Below are positions 37,012 to 45,063 of a DNA stretch of 64,000 nt, piece by piece. Numbering within the stretch: position 1 is the stretch's first letter; every line of letters begins with the position of its first letter. The translations under genes were made by a program, and so were the position numbers. The notes under the pieces are model-generated. The model saw nothing but the letters and a program-made list of their open reading frames with translations. It searched no databases and was not told the DNA's origin. This stretch comes from Methylobacterium cerastii (GTDB lineage: Bacteria; Pseudomonadota; Alphaproteobacteria; Rhizobiales; Beijerinckiaceae): contig NZ_BPQG01000007.1 in assembly GCF_022179125.1 (NCBI RefSeq), positions 120,516 through 184,515 of the forward strand. Reading direction: 5' to 3'.

Positions 37012-37728
37012 ATGAAAAGACGGCGCGCACGACTCGAGCTGGTTGAAGACCGCACGGTCCGGCTGCACAGGACCCGCTTCGACGAGGAACGAAACCTAGG
37101 CCCGATCCAACCGCTGACCGACCGGCAGGCCGAGTACCTCGACGCGCTGGCCCTCCACCCGCAGGTGATCGTGCTCGGCCCGGCCGGCACCGGGAAGACC
37201 TACATCGCCGGCACCCGCGCCGCCGACCTGCTGCGCCAGCGCCGCATCGCCAAGGTGATCATCACCCGCCCCAACGTCCCCGGCGGCCGCTCGCTCGGCT
37301 TCTTCCCCGGCACCCTCGAGCAGAAGATCGCCCCCTGGGTCGCGCCGCTCACCGAGGCGATGAAGGAGCGGATGGGCGCCGCCGCCTTCGAGATCGCCCT
37401 GAAGGCCGGCGACATCGAGATCGTGCCCTTCGAGGTGATGCGCGGGCGCACCTTCAAGGACTGCCTCGTGATCCTCGACGAGGCGCAGAACACGACCACC
37501 GCCGAGATCAAGATGTTCCTCACCCGCATCGGCGACGCGTGCCAGGTGATCATCAACGGCGACGTCTCGCAGACCGACCTGCGCGAGACCTCGGGCCTGC
37601 GCACCGTCATCCACCTGATCAAGAGCCGGATGATGCCGATCCCCGTCGTGGAGTTCACCCGCGACGACATCGTCCGCTCGGGGATCTGCGCCGAATGGGT
37701 GAAGGCGTTCGAGGAAACGAATCTCTGA
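37012..37728 (+). CDS. phoH: PhoH-like ATPase
   Basis: The 238-residue protein is a PhoH-family P-loop ATPase: Walker A GPAGTGKT at residues 56-63, Walker B CLVILDEAQNTT at about 149-160, and the PhoH block ITRPNVPGGRSLGFFPGTLEQKI written in part as RPNVPGGRSLGFFPG. It lacks the N-terminal KH domain and the PIN domain of longer relatives and resembles E. coli PhoH in size. Members are linked to phosphate starvation and RNA metabolism, but the biochemical role is unsettled. It starts at ATG 37012 directly after three 9-bp direct repeats and is followed by a GC-rich hairpin. Confidence 0.92.
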   Translation: MKRRRARLELVEDRTVRLHRTRFDEERNLGPIQPLTDRQAEYLDALALHPQVIVLGPAGTGKTYIAGTRAADLLRQRRIAKVIITRPNVPGGRSLGFFPGTLEQKIAPWVAPLTEAMKERMGAAAFEIALKAGDIEIVPFEVMRGRTFKDCLVILDEAQNTTTAEIKMFLTRIGDACQVIINGDVSQTDLRETSGLRTVIHLIKSRMMPIPVVEFTRDDIVRSGICAEWVKAFEETNL

Positions 37729-37742
37729 GTTGTACGTTACCA

Positions 37743-37770
37743 GCGGCGGGTCGAAGCGGAGACCCGCCGC
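37743..37770 (+). terminator. Hairpin after phoH
   Basis: The arms GCGGCGGGTC (37743-37752) and GACCCGCCGC (37761-37770) are perfect, with loop GAAGCGGA, 14 bases after the phoH stop. A pyrimidine-rich run (CTTCCTTCTCCCTTCC) follows about 20 bases later. It is probably a terminator, not strictly of the U-tract type. Confidence 0.5.
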
Positions 37771-37861
37771 GCTTCTCCGGCGCGACTTCCTTCTCCCTTC
37801 CTTCGGACCCGGAGGATGGAATGGGTGCCGCGGCCCGACGACAAGAAACAGGATTATCTCC

Positions 37862-38110
37862 GTGAGGAAACTGACCTTCGCCGTTGCCGTGCTCGCCTCG
37901 CTCGGCGCCGCCGCGATCACCGCCCCCGCCTCTGCCGCCCCCGGCGCTCCGATGGGCGTGACCGCCCCCGACGCGATCGAGCATGTGCAGATGCACCGCA
38001 TGGAGCGCCGCATGATGCATCGCCGGATGGAGCGCCGCATGATGCACCGTCACATGGAGCGCCGCATGATGCGTCGTCACATGGAGCGCCGCATGATGCG
38101 CCGCATGTGA
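37862..38110 (+). CDS. Secreted Met/Arg/His-rich tandem-repeat protein
   Basis: The 82-residue product begins at GTG 37862, with AGGA about nine bases upstream. It has a Sec signal peptide (RKLTFAVAVLASLGAAAITA, cut after ASA) and a short linker APGAPMGVTAPDAIEHV. The rest is four 9-residue units with consensus MERRMMHRH, encoded by four exact-length 27-bp repeats at 38000-38107. The mature chain is very basic and unusually rich in methionine, with no cysteine. Met/His patterns recall periplasmic copper-binding peptides, but Arg density could equally bind anions or membranes. I know of no characterised family. A good U-tract terminator follows. Confidence 0.72.
   Translation: MRKLTFAVAVLASLGAAAITAPASAAPGAPMGVTAPDAIEHVQMHRMERRMMHRRMERRMMHRHMERRMMRRHMERRMMRRM
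38000..38107 (+). repeat. Four 27-bp in-frame tandem repeats
   Basis: Units start at 38000, 38027, 38054 and 38081, each beginning ATGGAGCGCCGCATGATG. They differ only in the last nine bases and translate to MERRMM followed by HRR, HRH, RRH or RRM. Copy number could easily vary between strains through slippage. Confidence 0.95.
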
Positions 38111-38135
38111 TCTGATCGCTTCGATCAGGTCGGCG

Positions 38136-38161
38136 ACGGGGTCCTTCGGGGCCCCGTTTTT
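38136..38161 (+). terminator. Rho-independent terminator after the repeat-protein gene
   Basis: ACGGGGTCC (38136-38144), tetraloop TTCG, GGGCCCCGT (38149-38157) with one G-U pair, then a run of five T (38157-38161). This is the clearest intrinsic terminator in the window. Confidence 0.85.
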
Positions 38162-38269
38162 GTTTGCGGCATCCCCATCCCGCGCCGTCCCGCCGGATTG
38201 CCGCGGACTCCGCGGATTCCTATGTCGGAGCGCAGGCCGGGTTGCGGCTGCGACGCTTTCGGAGACTAC

Positions 38270-38554
38270 ATGCCCCCGTCCAACCGCCTGTTCGACGACT
38301 TCGCCCGCCTGATGACCGATGCCGCCGGCGCCGCGCAGGGCGTACGCCGCGAGGCCGAGACGGTGATCCGCGCCCAGGCCGAGCGGCTGATCCGCGACAT
38401 GGACATCGCCTCCCGCGAAGAGCTCGACGTCCTGCGCGACATGGTCGCCACCTTGCGCTCGCAGAACGAGGCGCTGACCGCCCGCGTCGCGGCGCTGGAG
38501 GCCGACGCGAAGCCGCCCGCGGCCGCCGTCGCCGGGGCGAGCGAGGCGATCTGA
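38270..38554 (+). CDS. ubiK: UbiK/BMFP-type ubiquinone biosynthesis accessory factor
   Basis: The 94-residue protein matches the BMFP (YqiC/UbiK) family: SNRLFDDFARLMTDAAGAA at the N-terminus (an amphipathic membrane-binding helix) and REELDVLRDMVATLRSQNEAL followed by a C-terminal coiled coil (VAALEADA). UbiK helps the Ubi enzyme complex for coenzyme Q; related proteins also fuse membranes in vitro. ATG 38270 has GGAG six bases upstream and fits family length; the frame is open further upstream with a Cys-rich stretch that is less likely to be translated. It is a single-gene unit after a strong terminator. Confidence 0.8.
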   Translation: MPPSNRLFDDFARLMTDAAGAAQGVRREAETVIRAQAERLIRDMDIASREELDVLRDMVATLRSQNEALTARVAALEADAKPPAAAVAGASEAI

Positions 38555-38879
38555 TCGACGGTGGCGAGGGCCGGGTCGCCGGCGCGAATCGGCCCCGGCG
38601 GGGCGGCGGGCTTGTACACAGGAAGCGCGCGCGAACGATCCATTTCCTGTTCACCGGCCGGGGGAAGCGCTTTGTGTCGCGAGTCCGCACCGGTTTATAG
38701 TCGGTGACGTACTGATTCGCCTTAACCCGCCGAAGACGGGACGCCGCAGAGCCGCCGCCACGAGGTATACCGTCCCATCGGGATAAGTGTCGTCGCGTCG
38801 TGACGTGGTTTCGTGCTTCGGTTCTTTCTTGTTCACCATGCCGCGGCGCTCGAATACGGCGGCGTCATTTCGGATCGTC
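38555..38879. other. Intergenic region upstream of the YbjN-like gene
   Basis: The 325 bp hold no supported gene or clear hairpin. The part near 38690-38720 (GGTTTATAGTCGG) is AT-richer and could contain promoter elements, but no confident -35/-10 pair was found. Confidence 0.4.
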
Positions 38880-39389
38880 ATGCCACAGCTTCACGTCGAC
38901 ATCGAGGGCTACGATCGGATCGAGCACCCGCTCGATGTCGTCGAGCGGCTTGCCGCGCTCCGCGACTGGATCTTCGATCGCGCCGAGACGGACGAGATGT
39001 CCGTGGTGGTGGCCGGACGCTGGACCGAGTACCAGGTCGCCTTCACCTGGATCGAGGATGTCGAGGCGCTGCACGTCGCCTGCGCCTTCGACCTCAAGGT
39101 GCCGGACCGCCGCCGCACCGAGGTGCAGCGCCTGATCGCCCTGATCAACGAACAGCTCTGGATCGGCCATTTCGACCTGTGGTCGAGCGACGACGTGGTG
39201 ATGTTCCGCCATTCCCTGCTGCTCGCCGGCGGCTCGGTGCCGACGCACCCGCAATGCGCCATGCTGTTGAAGTCGGCGGTCGAGGCGTGCGAGCGCTACT
39301 ACCAGGCGTTCCAGTTCGTGCTCTGGGCCGGCAAGTCCGCCCGCGAGGCGCTGGACGCCGTGCTGTTCGAGACCGAAGGCGAGGCCTGA
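38880..39389 (+). CDS. YbjN domain protein
   Basis: The 169-residue protein has the YbjN (DUF1790) outline: DEMSVVVAGRWTEYQVAFTW near residue 40, LHVACAFDLKVPDRRRTEV near 65, LINEQLWIGHFDLWSSDDVVMFRHSL written here in part as NEQLWIGHFDLWSSDD, and a C-terminal helix YYQAFQFVLWAGKSAREAL. The family resembles type III secretion chaperones; the function is not settled, though E. coli YbjN affects motility and stress. The ATG at 38880 gives MPQLHVDIEGYDRIEHP. It ends 8 bases before proC, so the two are probably co-transcribed, an arrangement seen in other Alphaproteobacteria. Confidence 0.87.
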   Translation: MPQLHVDIEGYDRIEHPLDVVERLAALRDWIFDRAETDEMSVVVAGRWTEYQVAFTWIEDVEALHVACAFDLKVPDRRRTEVQRLIALINEQLWIGHFDLWSSDDVVMFRHSLLLAGGSVPTHPQCAMLLKSAVEACERYYQAFQFVLWAGKSAREALDAVLFETEGEA

Positions 39390-39397
39390 GGCGCACC

Positions 39398-40225
39398 ATG
39401 GTGGGTTCCGCAGGCGGCGCCCTGCCCGCCTCCCTGACCCTCGTCGGGGCGGGCAAGATGGGCGGGGCGATGCTCGAGAGCTGGCTCGCGGCCGGCCTCG
39501 ACCCGCATCGCACCACCGTCGTCGAGGCCCATCCGACCGAGGCTTTGCGTGTGCTCTGCACGGCGCGCGGCCTCGCCCTGAACCCGGCCACCGTCGCGCC
39601 GGCCGCCATCCTCGTCGTCGCGATCAAGCCGCAGGGCTTCCCTGACGCCGCGCCCGACCTCGACCGGATGGTCGGCCCCGACACCGTCGTCCTCTCGATC
39701 CTGGCGGGCAAGACCGTCGCCGACCTCGCAGGCCGACTGCCGAGCGCCCGGGCGATCGTGCGGGCGATGCCGAACCTCCCTGCCAGCATCGGCCGCGGCG
39801 CCACCGGCGCCTTCGCCAACGCGGCGGTGACGCCGGAGCGGCGTGACGCCGTCGCGGCCTTGCTGTCCGCCAACGGACTCGTCGAATGGGTCGGGTCGGA
39901 GGCCGAGATCGACGCGGTCACCGCCCTGTCGGGCTCCGGCCCGGCCTACGTCTTCCTGATGGTCGAGGCGATGGCCGAGGCCGGAATCGCCGCCGGGCTC
40001 GACCCGCAGGTGGCGGCGCGCCTCGCCCGCGCCACGGTCTGCGGCGCCGGCGCCCTCCTCGACGCGAGCGACCTGCCCGCATCGGAGTTGCGCCGCAACG
40101 TCACCTCGCCGGGCGGCACCACCGCCGCCGCCCTCGACGTGCTGATGCGCGCCGACGCGCTCAGTCCCCTTATGCGCGAGGCCGTCGCGGCGGCCAAGCG
40201 GCGGGCGGGCGAGCTGGCCGGCTGA
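39398..40225 (+). CDS. proC: Pyrroline-5-carboxylate reductase
   Basis: The 275-residue enzyme reduces pyrroline-5-carboxylate to proline with NAD(P)H. It has the dinucleotide motif LVGAGKMGGAMLESWL near residue 15, ILVVAIKPQ near 70, RAMPNLPASIGRGATG near 122 and the active-site/dimer block ALSGSGPAYVFLMVEAMAEAG followed by NVTSPGGTTAAALDVL. Length is standard. The start is ATG 39398, 8 bases after the YbjN-like gene. A family B repeat lies downstream. Confidence 0.95.
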   Translation: MVGSAGGALPASLTLVGAGKMGGAMLESWLAAGLDPHRTTVVEAHPTEALRVLCTARGLALNPATVAPAAILVVAIKPQGFPDAAPDLDRMVGPDTVVLSILAGKTVADLAGRLPSARAIVRAMPNLPASIGRGATGAFANAAVTPERRDAVAALLSANGLVEWVGSEAEIDAVTALSGSGPAYVFLMVEAMAEAGIAAGLDPQVAARLARATVCGAGALLDASDLPASELRRNVTSPGGTTAAALDVLMRADALSPLMREAVAAAKRRAGELAG

Positions 40226-40268
40226 GGATCACCGCCATAGGGCATGTTGCGTTCCTCCAACCCACCCC

Positions 40269-40382
40269 CCTCATCCTGAGGCGCCCGCGTCAGCGGGCCT
40301 CGAAGGAGCACTCCAGGGATCGCGCGCAAGCTGGAAGGCTCCTTCGAGGCCTCCGCTTCGCTGCGGCACCTCAGGATGAGGA
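40269..40382. repeat. Dispersed palindromic repeat, family B
   Basis: The copy opens CCTCATCCTGAGGCGCCCGC and closes CACCTCAGGATGAGG; CCTCGAAGGAGCACTCCAGG faces CTCCTTCGAGGCC. It lies between the convergent ends of proC and mdcG and may serve as a bidirectional terminator. It is in the same orientation as the 15572 copy. Confidence 0.8.
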
Positions 40383-40423
40383 TGGTGGATGGGAATGGGC
40401 TGTGAAGGCTCGATCCGCCGACA

Positions 40424-41056
40424 TCACCGGTCCAGGCCCGCCGGCACCAGCGCCACCCGGTCGAGTCCCTTGGCCAGCACCGATCCCCCGGGCGGGGCGT
40501 CGCGGAGTTCGCGCCAGTTCACCCCGGCGCCGTCCGGCAGGACGACCTCGCCGTCGAGGCGCATCGGGGCGTTCGCGTCGATCGCGGCGAGGCCGTCGAG
40601 GAGGCGGCGCGTGACCGGGACCGGCCAGAGCAGGTCGAGGTCCGAGGTGGTGGAGAGGTAGGCGAGGCCGGTCAGGCGTTGCCACAGCAGGCCGCCGAAC
40701 ACCTGCGGGACGACGCCGTATTCGGCGGCGAGCGCCAGCACCGCGTCGACGGTCGGATGCCAGGCCGGAGGCGCGGACGGGCGCGCGGCGGCGAGGGTCA
40801 CCGGAGGGGACGGCGTGGCGTCGGTCCACGGCACTGCGAGGCCGATGCGGCGCTTGCCGTCGGCCGGCGGCAGCGGCAGCCCGGCGGGCAGGTGATCGCC
40901 TTCGCCGGGGAAGCGCCGCCGCACGATCACCGGCCGGCCGTCGCGCGCCCAGGTCGCGACGTGCGGCACGCCGTCGAGGTCGGGGCGCCCGGCCAGAAGC
41001 CGATGCCAGGCCTCGGGCGCCACCACGAACAGGTCGTGGCGGCGGATCGCCCTCAC
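40424..41056 (-). CDS. mdcG: Malonate decarboxylase holo-[acyl-carrier protein] synthase
   Basis: The 210-residue protein matches MdcG: RRHDLFVVAPEAWHRLL at the start, IGLAVPW, VYGG-like PQVFGGLLWQRLTGL, and the nucleotidyltransferase acidic pair in STTSDLDLLWPV. MdcG transfers the 2'-(5''-triphosphoribosyl)-3'-dephospho-CoA prosthetic group to the small MdcC carrier. The start is GTG 41056, overlapping the mdcE stop (GTGA). It is the last gene of the mdcA-C-D-E-G run. MdcB, which makes the prosthetic group, is not in the window. Confidence 0.87.
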   Translation of the reverse strand: MRAIRRHDLFVVAPEAWHRLLAGRPDLDGVPHVATWARDGRPVIVRRRFPGEGDHLPAGLPLPPADGKRRIGLAVPWTDATPSPPVTLAAARPSAPPAWHPTVDAVLALAAEYGVVPQVFGGLLWQRLTGLAYLSTTSDLDLLWPVPVTRRLLDGLAAIDANAPMRLDGEVVLPDGAGVNWRELRDAPPGGSVLAKGLDRVALVPAGLDR

Positions 41057-41766
41057 GCCCGCGCCGCCTCGACCACCCGCGCGGCGATGTCGTGCGCGAC
41101 CGGGCGGCCGCCGCGGGCCTTGCCGAGGGCGTCGCGGTCGTCCTGCCGCGGCAAGTCTGTGATCAACGCCGCGATCTGCGGCCCGAGCGGCTGGACTGGG
41201 TCGAGCACCGCCTGCACCGCGCCGGCCTGGACCATGTTGTCGAGGCCGGGGGCGAAGACTGGCGTGGACTTGGCCATCGTCTCGAGCTTTTCCAGGGGCA
41301 GCTTGGTGACGCGGGCGACGGAGGGCAGGTCCATCACGCTCGGGTTGGCGCCGGGCAGCGCCACGAGGACCCGCGTCGCCAAAGCCGTGGCGATGAAGGC
41401 GCCGGCGGCCGAGTGGCCATAGATCAGGCCGATCGTCGGATGGCCCTGCGCGTCCGCCAGAAGGAGCGCCTTGGCCAGATGCGCCAGGCACTCGTTCAGG
41501 CCGAGCAGCTCGTCGCGCCGGCTCATGCGCTGGCTGTCGGAATCGACCAGCACCAGGATCGGCGCGGCGCCCCCGGCTCGCACCGTCGCCAGCACCGCGG
41601 CCGAGAGCGTCAGCGCGCCCTCGATCCCGAGCGGCGTGTCGCCGTCGACGCCGACCACCGAAAGGTCCCGGCCGTCGAGCGGACCGTGGCCGGTGATCAG
41701 CCCGTCGGCCACATTCACCGAATGGCCCTCGGGGAACAGCGAGGCCAGGATCTCAGCGAGCGTCAT
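41053..41766 (-). CDS. mdcE: Malonate decarboxylase gamma subunit
   Basis: The 237-residue protein is the MdcE half of the acetyl-carrier:malonate decarboxylase, with a crotonase/carboxyltransferase fold. Visible features are ASLFPEGHSVNVADGLITG near the N-terminus, VLVDSDSQRMSRRDELLGLN near residue 70 and YGHSAAGAFIATALAT, whose Gly/Ser-rich loop forms part of the active site with MdcD. It starts 14 bases inside the 3' end of mdcD and its stop overlaps mdcG, so the four genes are tightly coupled. Confidence 0.93.
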   Translation of the reverse strand: MTLAEILASLFPEGHSVNVADGLITGHGPLDGRDLSVVGVDGDTPLGIEGALTLSAAVLATVRAGGAAPILVLVDSDSQRMSRRDELLGLNECLAHLAKALLLADAQGHPTIGLIYGHSAAGAFIATALATRVLVALPGANPSVMDLPSVARVTKLPLEKLETMAKSTPVFAPGLDNMVQAGAVQAVLDPVQPLGPQIAALITDLPRQDDRDALGKARGGRPVAHDIAARVVEAARA

Positions 41767-42649
41767 GAGTCGTCCCTTCGAGTCCGGCGACGAGGCCGTC
41801 GAAGTCGGCCGCCGACAGCGCCGGCACGCCGGCCGGATCGTTGACGCCGAGGCGCGCCCAGATCGCGGTGGCGTCGCGGCAATCGCCGAAGCGCGCGATG
41901 CGGGCTTCGAGCCGCGCCTGCTCCGCCTCCAGCGTCGCGAGGTCGAAAGCCGGCGCCCGGCCGACCAGGTCGAGGGCGGCAGCGCGGAACGCCGCCACGG
42001 TGTCGTCGCAGAACACGTCGGCGCCCCCGGTGAGCCGCCGGTGCTTGCCGCCCATGGTGCGCCAGACCAGGGCGCGGTCCTTCGAGTCGAACTCCTCGGC
42101 GCCCTTGTTGGTCTCGATCACCTCCGGGCCGGAGACCGAGATGCGCCCGCCCTCCGAGACCGCGAGGCGCGAGCAGGTGCCGGCGATGAGGCCGCCGCCG
42201 CCGAAGCAGCCGGCGCGCCCGCCGACCAGCCCGACCACCGGGATGCCGGCCCGGCGCAGGTCGGCGATGGCGCGCATGGTCTCGGCGATGGCGGTCTCGC
42301 CCGCGTTGGCCTCCTGCAGGCGGACGCCGCCTGTGTCGAACAGGATCAGGACGGCGTCCGGCGTCTCGGTGAGCGCGGCGCGTAAAAGGCCGACGAGCTT
42401 GGCCCCATGCACCTCGCCGAAGGCGCCGCCCATGAAGCGGCCTTCCTGCGCGGCGAGGTAGACCGCGCGGCCGTCGAGCCTGCCCCGGCCGACCACGATC
42501 CCGTCGTCGAAGGCGCGAGGCAGATCGAACAGCGGCAGGTGCGGGCTCATCGCGCGCTGCTCGGGCCCGACGAATTCCTCGAAGCTGCCCGCGTCGAGGA
42601 GCGCCGCGACGCGCTGCCGGGCGCTGGCCTCGTACCAGCTCAGGCTCAT
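41753..42649 (-). CDS. mdcD: Malonate decarboxylase beta subunit
   Basis: The 298-residue protein pairs with MdcE to decarboxylate the malonyl group on the MdcC carrier. Recognisable stretches: SWYEASARQRVAALLDAGSF at the start, AAQEGRFMGGAFGEVHGAK near 95, LILFDTGGVRLQEANAGE near 128, GRAGCFGGGGLIAGTCS near 170 and GPEVIETNKGAEEFDSKDR near 200. The start ATG 42649 overlaps the mdcC stop (ATGA). It is typical in length for the family. Confidence 0.94.
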   Translation of the reverse strand: MSLSWYEASARQRVAALLDAGSFEEFVGPEQRAMSPHLPLFDLPRAFDDGIVVGRGRLDGRAVYLAAQEGRFMGGAFGEVHGAKLVGLLRAALTETPDAVLILFDTGGVRLQEANAGETAIAETMRAIADLRRAGIPVVGLVGGRAGCFGGGGLIAGTCSRLAVSEGGRISVSGPEVIETNKGAEEFDSKDRALVWRTMGGKHRRLTGGADVFCDDTVAAFRAAALDLVGRAPAFDLATLEAEQARLEARIARFGDCRDATAIWARLGVNDPAGVPALSAADFDGLVAGLEGTTHDAR

Positions 42650-42960
42650 CGGCCGCCCTCCATCAGGCGGGCGCCCTGCGCCAGCCGCAGCGACACGGTG
42701 TCGGGCCGGGCGCCGCCGTCGTTGATCGCGATGCGCAAGCCGCCGGGCTGGGTCCGCGCCACGAAGTCGGCGGCCACCGCCTCCCACACGTCGCCGTAGC
42801 CGACGACCGGGGTCGCGATCTCGATGGTGCACTGGTCTGCCGGCAGCACGCGCTCCAGCAGCACCTCGAGGTTGCCCGACGCCACCACCCCGGTGATCGC
42901 CTGCGCCTTGGTGCCCGCGAGCGGCTTTTGCGTGGTGTGGCGGAAGGTGAAGGATTCCAT
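42646..42960 (-). CDS. mdcC: Malonate decarboxylase acyl-carrier (delta) subunit
   Basis: The 104-residue protein carries the acetyl or malonyl thioester on a dephospho-CoA-type prosthetic group. The attachment Ser is expected at about residue 28 in GVVASGNLEVLLE, matching the GxxxSGxLEVL context of MdcC. ATG 42960 gives MESFTFRHTTQ; AGGAAGC lies upstream. The stop overlaps mdcD. A family B repeat (43005-43118) separates it from mdcA, which is upstream in the same transcript. Confidence 0.9.
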   Translation of the reverse strand: MESFTFRHTTQKPLAGTKAQAITGVVASGNLEVLLERVLPADQCTIEIATPVVGYGDVWEAVAADFVARTQPGGLRIAINDGGARPDTVSLRLAQGARLMEGGR

Positions 42961-43004
42961 GGATGACGCTTCCTTCCGAATCTCGGACTCGTCCAAATCG
43001 ATCA

Positions 43005-43118
43005 CCTCATCCTGAGGTGCCGTAGCGAAGCGGAGGCCTCGAAGGAGGGCTCCAGGGATCACGCGACCTTTGGAGGGCTCCTTCGAGGCCCGCTGACGCG
43101 GGCACCTCAGGATGAGGT
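43005..43118. repeat. Dispersed palindromic repeat, family B, inverted copy
   Basis: The element opens CCTCATCCTGAGGTGCCGTA and closes GCACCTCAGGATGAGG; it is the reverse orientation of the 15572 and 40269 copies. It lies inside the mdc operon between mdcA and mdcC, so it would form a stem-loop in the mRNA. Such a hairpin may stabilise or separate segment messages. Confidence 0.8.
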
Positions 43119-43146
43119 CGTGCGTGGGATAAGGGGCGAGGACGTC

Positions 43147-44793
43147 TCACCAGTTCCGGAACCGGGCGGGCGGCTCGTACAGGCCGCCCGACCAGTGCAC
43201 GAGATCCTTGATCGAGCGCGCCGCGAGCAGGGAGCGGTCGGCGTCGAGGGGCTCGATCCCGAGATCCTCCGGGCGGCGGACGATGCCGCGGGCGCGCAAG
43301 GCTTCAACCTTCGCCCTGTCGCGGCCGCGGCCGACCTCGGTGTAGCCGGCCACCCCGCGGATCGCCTGCTCGCGCTCGTCCGCGTCGCGGCAGAGCAGGA
43401 GGTTGGCGATGCCCTCCTCGGTGACGATGTGGGTGACGTCGTCGGCGTAGACCATGACGGGCGCGAGCTCGAGGCCGATCTTCTTCGCCAGCTCCAGGGC
43501 GTCGAGGTGCTCGACGAAGGCCGGCACGAGTCCGTCGCCGAAGGTCTCGACGAGCTGGACCACGAGCTTGCGCCCGCGCCTCAAGGCCGGGTCGCCGGTG
43601 CCGCCGGCCTCGCGCCCGGCCTTCATCCAGGTGTCGGACGGGTGGCGGCGGCCATGGGGGTCCGAGCCCATGTTCGGCGCGCCGCCGAAGCCCGCGACGC
43701 GGTTCGTCGTGACGGTCGAGGAATGGCCCTGAAGGTCGATCTGCAGGGTCGAGCCGATGAACAGGTCGCAGGCGTAGAGTCCGGCCGTCTGGCAGAAGGC
43801 GCGGTTCGAGCGCAAGGACCCGTCGGCGCCGGTGAAGAAGATGTCCGGCCGCGCGGCGATGTAGCGGTCCATGCCGACTTCCGAGCCGAAACAGTGCACC
43901 TGCTCGACGAAGCCGGACTCGATCGCCGGGATCAGCGTCGGGTGCGGGTTCAGCGCCCAGTTGGTGGCGATCTTGCCCTTCAGCCCGAGTTTTTCGGCGA
44001 ACGTCGGCAGCAGCAACTCGATCGCCGCGGTGCCGAAGCCGATGCCGTGGTTGAGCCGGCGGATGCCGTACTCGGCGTAGATGCCCTTGATGGCCATCAT
44101 CGCCATCAGGATCTGCGTCTCGGTCACGGCCGCCGGGTCGCGGGTGAACAGCGGCTCGACGTAGAACGGCTTGTCGGCCTCGACCACGAAGTCGATCCGG
44201 TCGCCGGGGATGTCGACGCGGGGCACCGTGTCGACGATCTGGTTCACCTGCGCGATCACCACGCCGTTCTTGAAGGCGGTGGCCTCCACCACCGTCGGCG
44301 TGTCCTCGGTGTTGGGGCCGGTATAGAGGTTGCCGGCCCGGTCGGCCGAGACGCCGGCGATGAGCGCCACGTTCGGCGTGAGGTCGATGAAGTAGCGCGC
44401 GAACAGCTCCAGGTAGGTGTGCACCGCCCCGAGCTCGATCTGCCCGCCGTAGAGCATCTTGGCGATGCGCGCGCCCTGCGGGCCGGAATAGGAATAGTCG
44501 AGCCGCCGGGCGATGCCGGTCTCGAACACGTCGAGGTGCTCGGGCAGCACGATGCCCGATTGGACCATGTGCAGGTCGTGGACCTTGCCCGGGTCGCAGG
44601 CGCCGAGGCCGCGCGCGAGGCAGTCGGCCTGCTTCTGGTTGTCGCCCTCCAGGCACACCCGGTCGCCGGGGCGCAGGACCGCCTCCAGCAGCTCGACCAC
44701 CGCCTCGTGCCGCACGACCTTGCCGGACGCATGCGCCCGGCCGGCCGCGATCCGCTCGTCCCGCGCCGTCCTCTGCTTGCGCCAGTCGGTCAT
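43147..44793 (-). CDS. mdcA: Malonate decarboxylase alpha subunit (acetyl-carrier:malonate carrier transferase)
   Basis: The 548-residue CoA-transferase-like subunit swaps acetyl for malonyl on the MdcC carrier. It begins MTDWRKQRTARDERIAAG; LEGDNQKQADCLARGL (near 50), HDLHMVQSGIVLPEHLDVFE (near 75), GIRRLNHGIGFGTAAIELLLP and the C-terminal GGLYEPPARFRNW are characteristic. It heads the mdc genes. A good sigma-70-like promoter lies about 100 bases upstream (TTGACA-N16-TACGAT). The reaction sequence overall is malonate to acetate plus CO2, feeding acetate to central metabolism. Confidence 0.95.
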   Translation of the reverse strand: MTDWRKQRTARDERIAAGRAHASGKVVRHEAVVELLEAVLRPGDRVCLEGDNQKQADCLARGLGACDPGKVHDLHMVQSGIVLPEHLDVFETGIARRLDYSYSGPQGARIAKMLYGGQIELGAVHTYLELFARYFIDLTPNVALIAGVSADRAGNLYTGPNTEDTPTVVEATAFKNGVVIAQVNQIVDTVPRVDIPGDRIDFVVEADKPFYVEPLFTRDPAAVTETQILMAMMAIKGIYAEYGIRRLNHGIGFGTAAIELLLPTFAEKLGLKGKIATNWALNPHPTLIPAIESGFVEQVHCFGSEVGMDRYIAARPDIFFTGADGSLRSNRAFCQTAGLYACDLFIGSTLQIDLQGHSSTVTTNRVAGFGGAPNMGSDPHGRRHPSDTWMKAGREAGGTGDPALRRGRKLVVQLVETFGDGLVPAFVEHLDALELAKKIGLELAPVMVYADDVTHIVTEEGIANLLLCRDADEREQAIRGVAGYTEVGRGRDRAKVEALRARGIVRRPEDLGIEPLDADRSLLAARSIKDLVHWSGGLYEPPARFRNW

Positions 44794-44891
44794 TCCGATG
44801 TCCTCGAAGCCGGTAGCCAGACGCTGCGGCTCGCATGCAAACGCGCGATCCGATATCGAACGCGTATGCGCCGACCTCGTTCGATCACGTC

Positions 44892-44919
44892 ATCGTATCC
44901 CAGATTGCCGAACTGTCAA
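44892..44919 (-). promoter_or_regulatory. Predicted mdcA promoter
   Basis: On the minus strand TTGACA (44919-44914) and TACGAT (44897-44892) are separated by 16 bases, about 100 bases before the mdcA ATG. The leader contains a CGATATCG palindrome near 44852 that could bind the GntR regulator encoded nearby. No experiment supports this. Confidence 0.5.
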
Positions 44920-44932
44920 TATTTTGCATACT
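44905..44932 (+). promoter_or_regulatory. Predicted madL promoter
   Basis: TTGCCG (44905-44910) and CATACT (44927-44932) are spaced by 16 bases, about 130 bases before madL. It overlaps the opposing mdcA promoter, so one regulator could control both directions. Confidence 0.35.
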
Positions 44933-45063
44933 GGTGGGCAACCGAGACGAATCACGAGATCGGGACGGAGACGCCGGATGCCGCAGCCCGTCGCACCGCA
45001 AAACCCCCATTCGTGGGGCTCCGACCCGCCTCCCCGGGGCTTCGAGCCGCGCGGGCCCCGGCC

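Noticed and set aside
37999-38107. A CRISPR array, suggested by regular 27-bp repeats
   Set aside because: There are no spacers; units are head-to-tail and in frame with a signal-peptide protein, and no cas genes are nearby.
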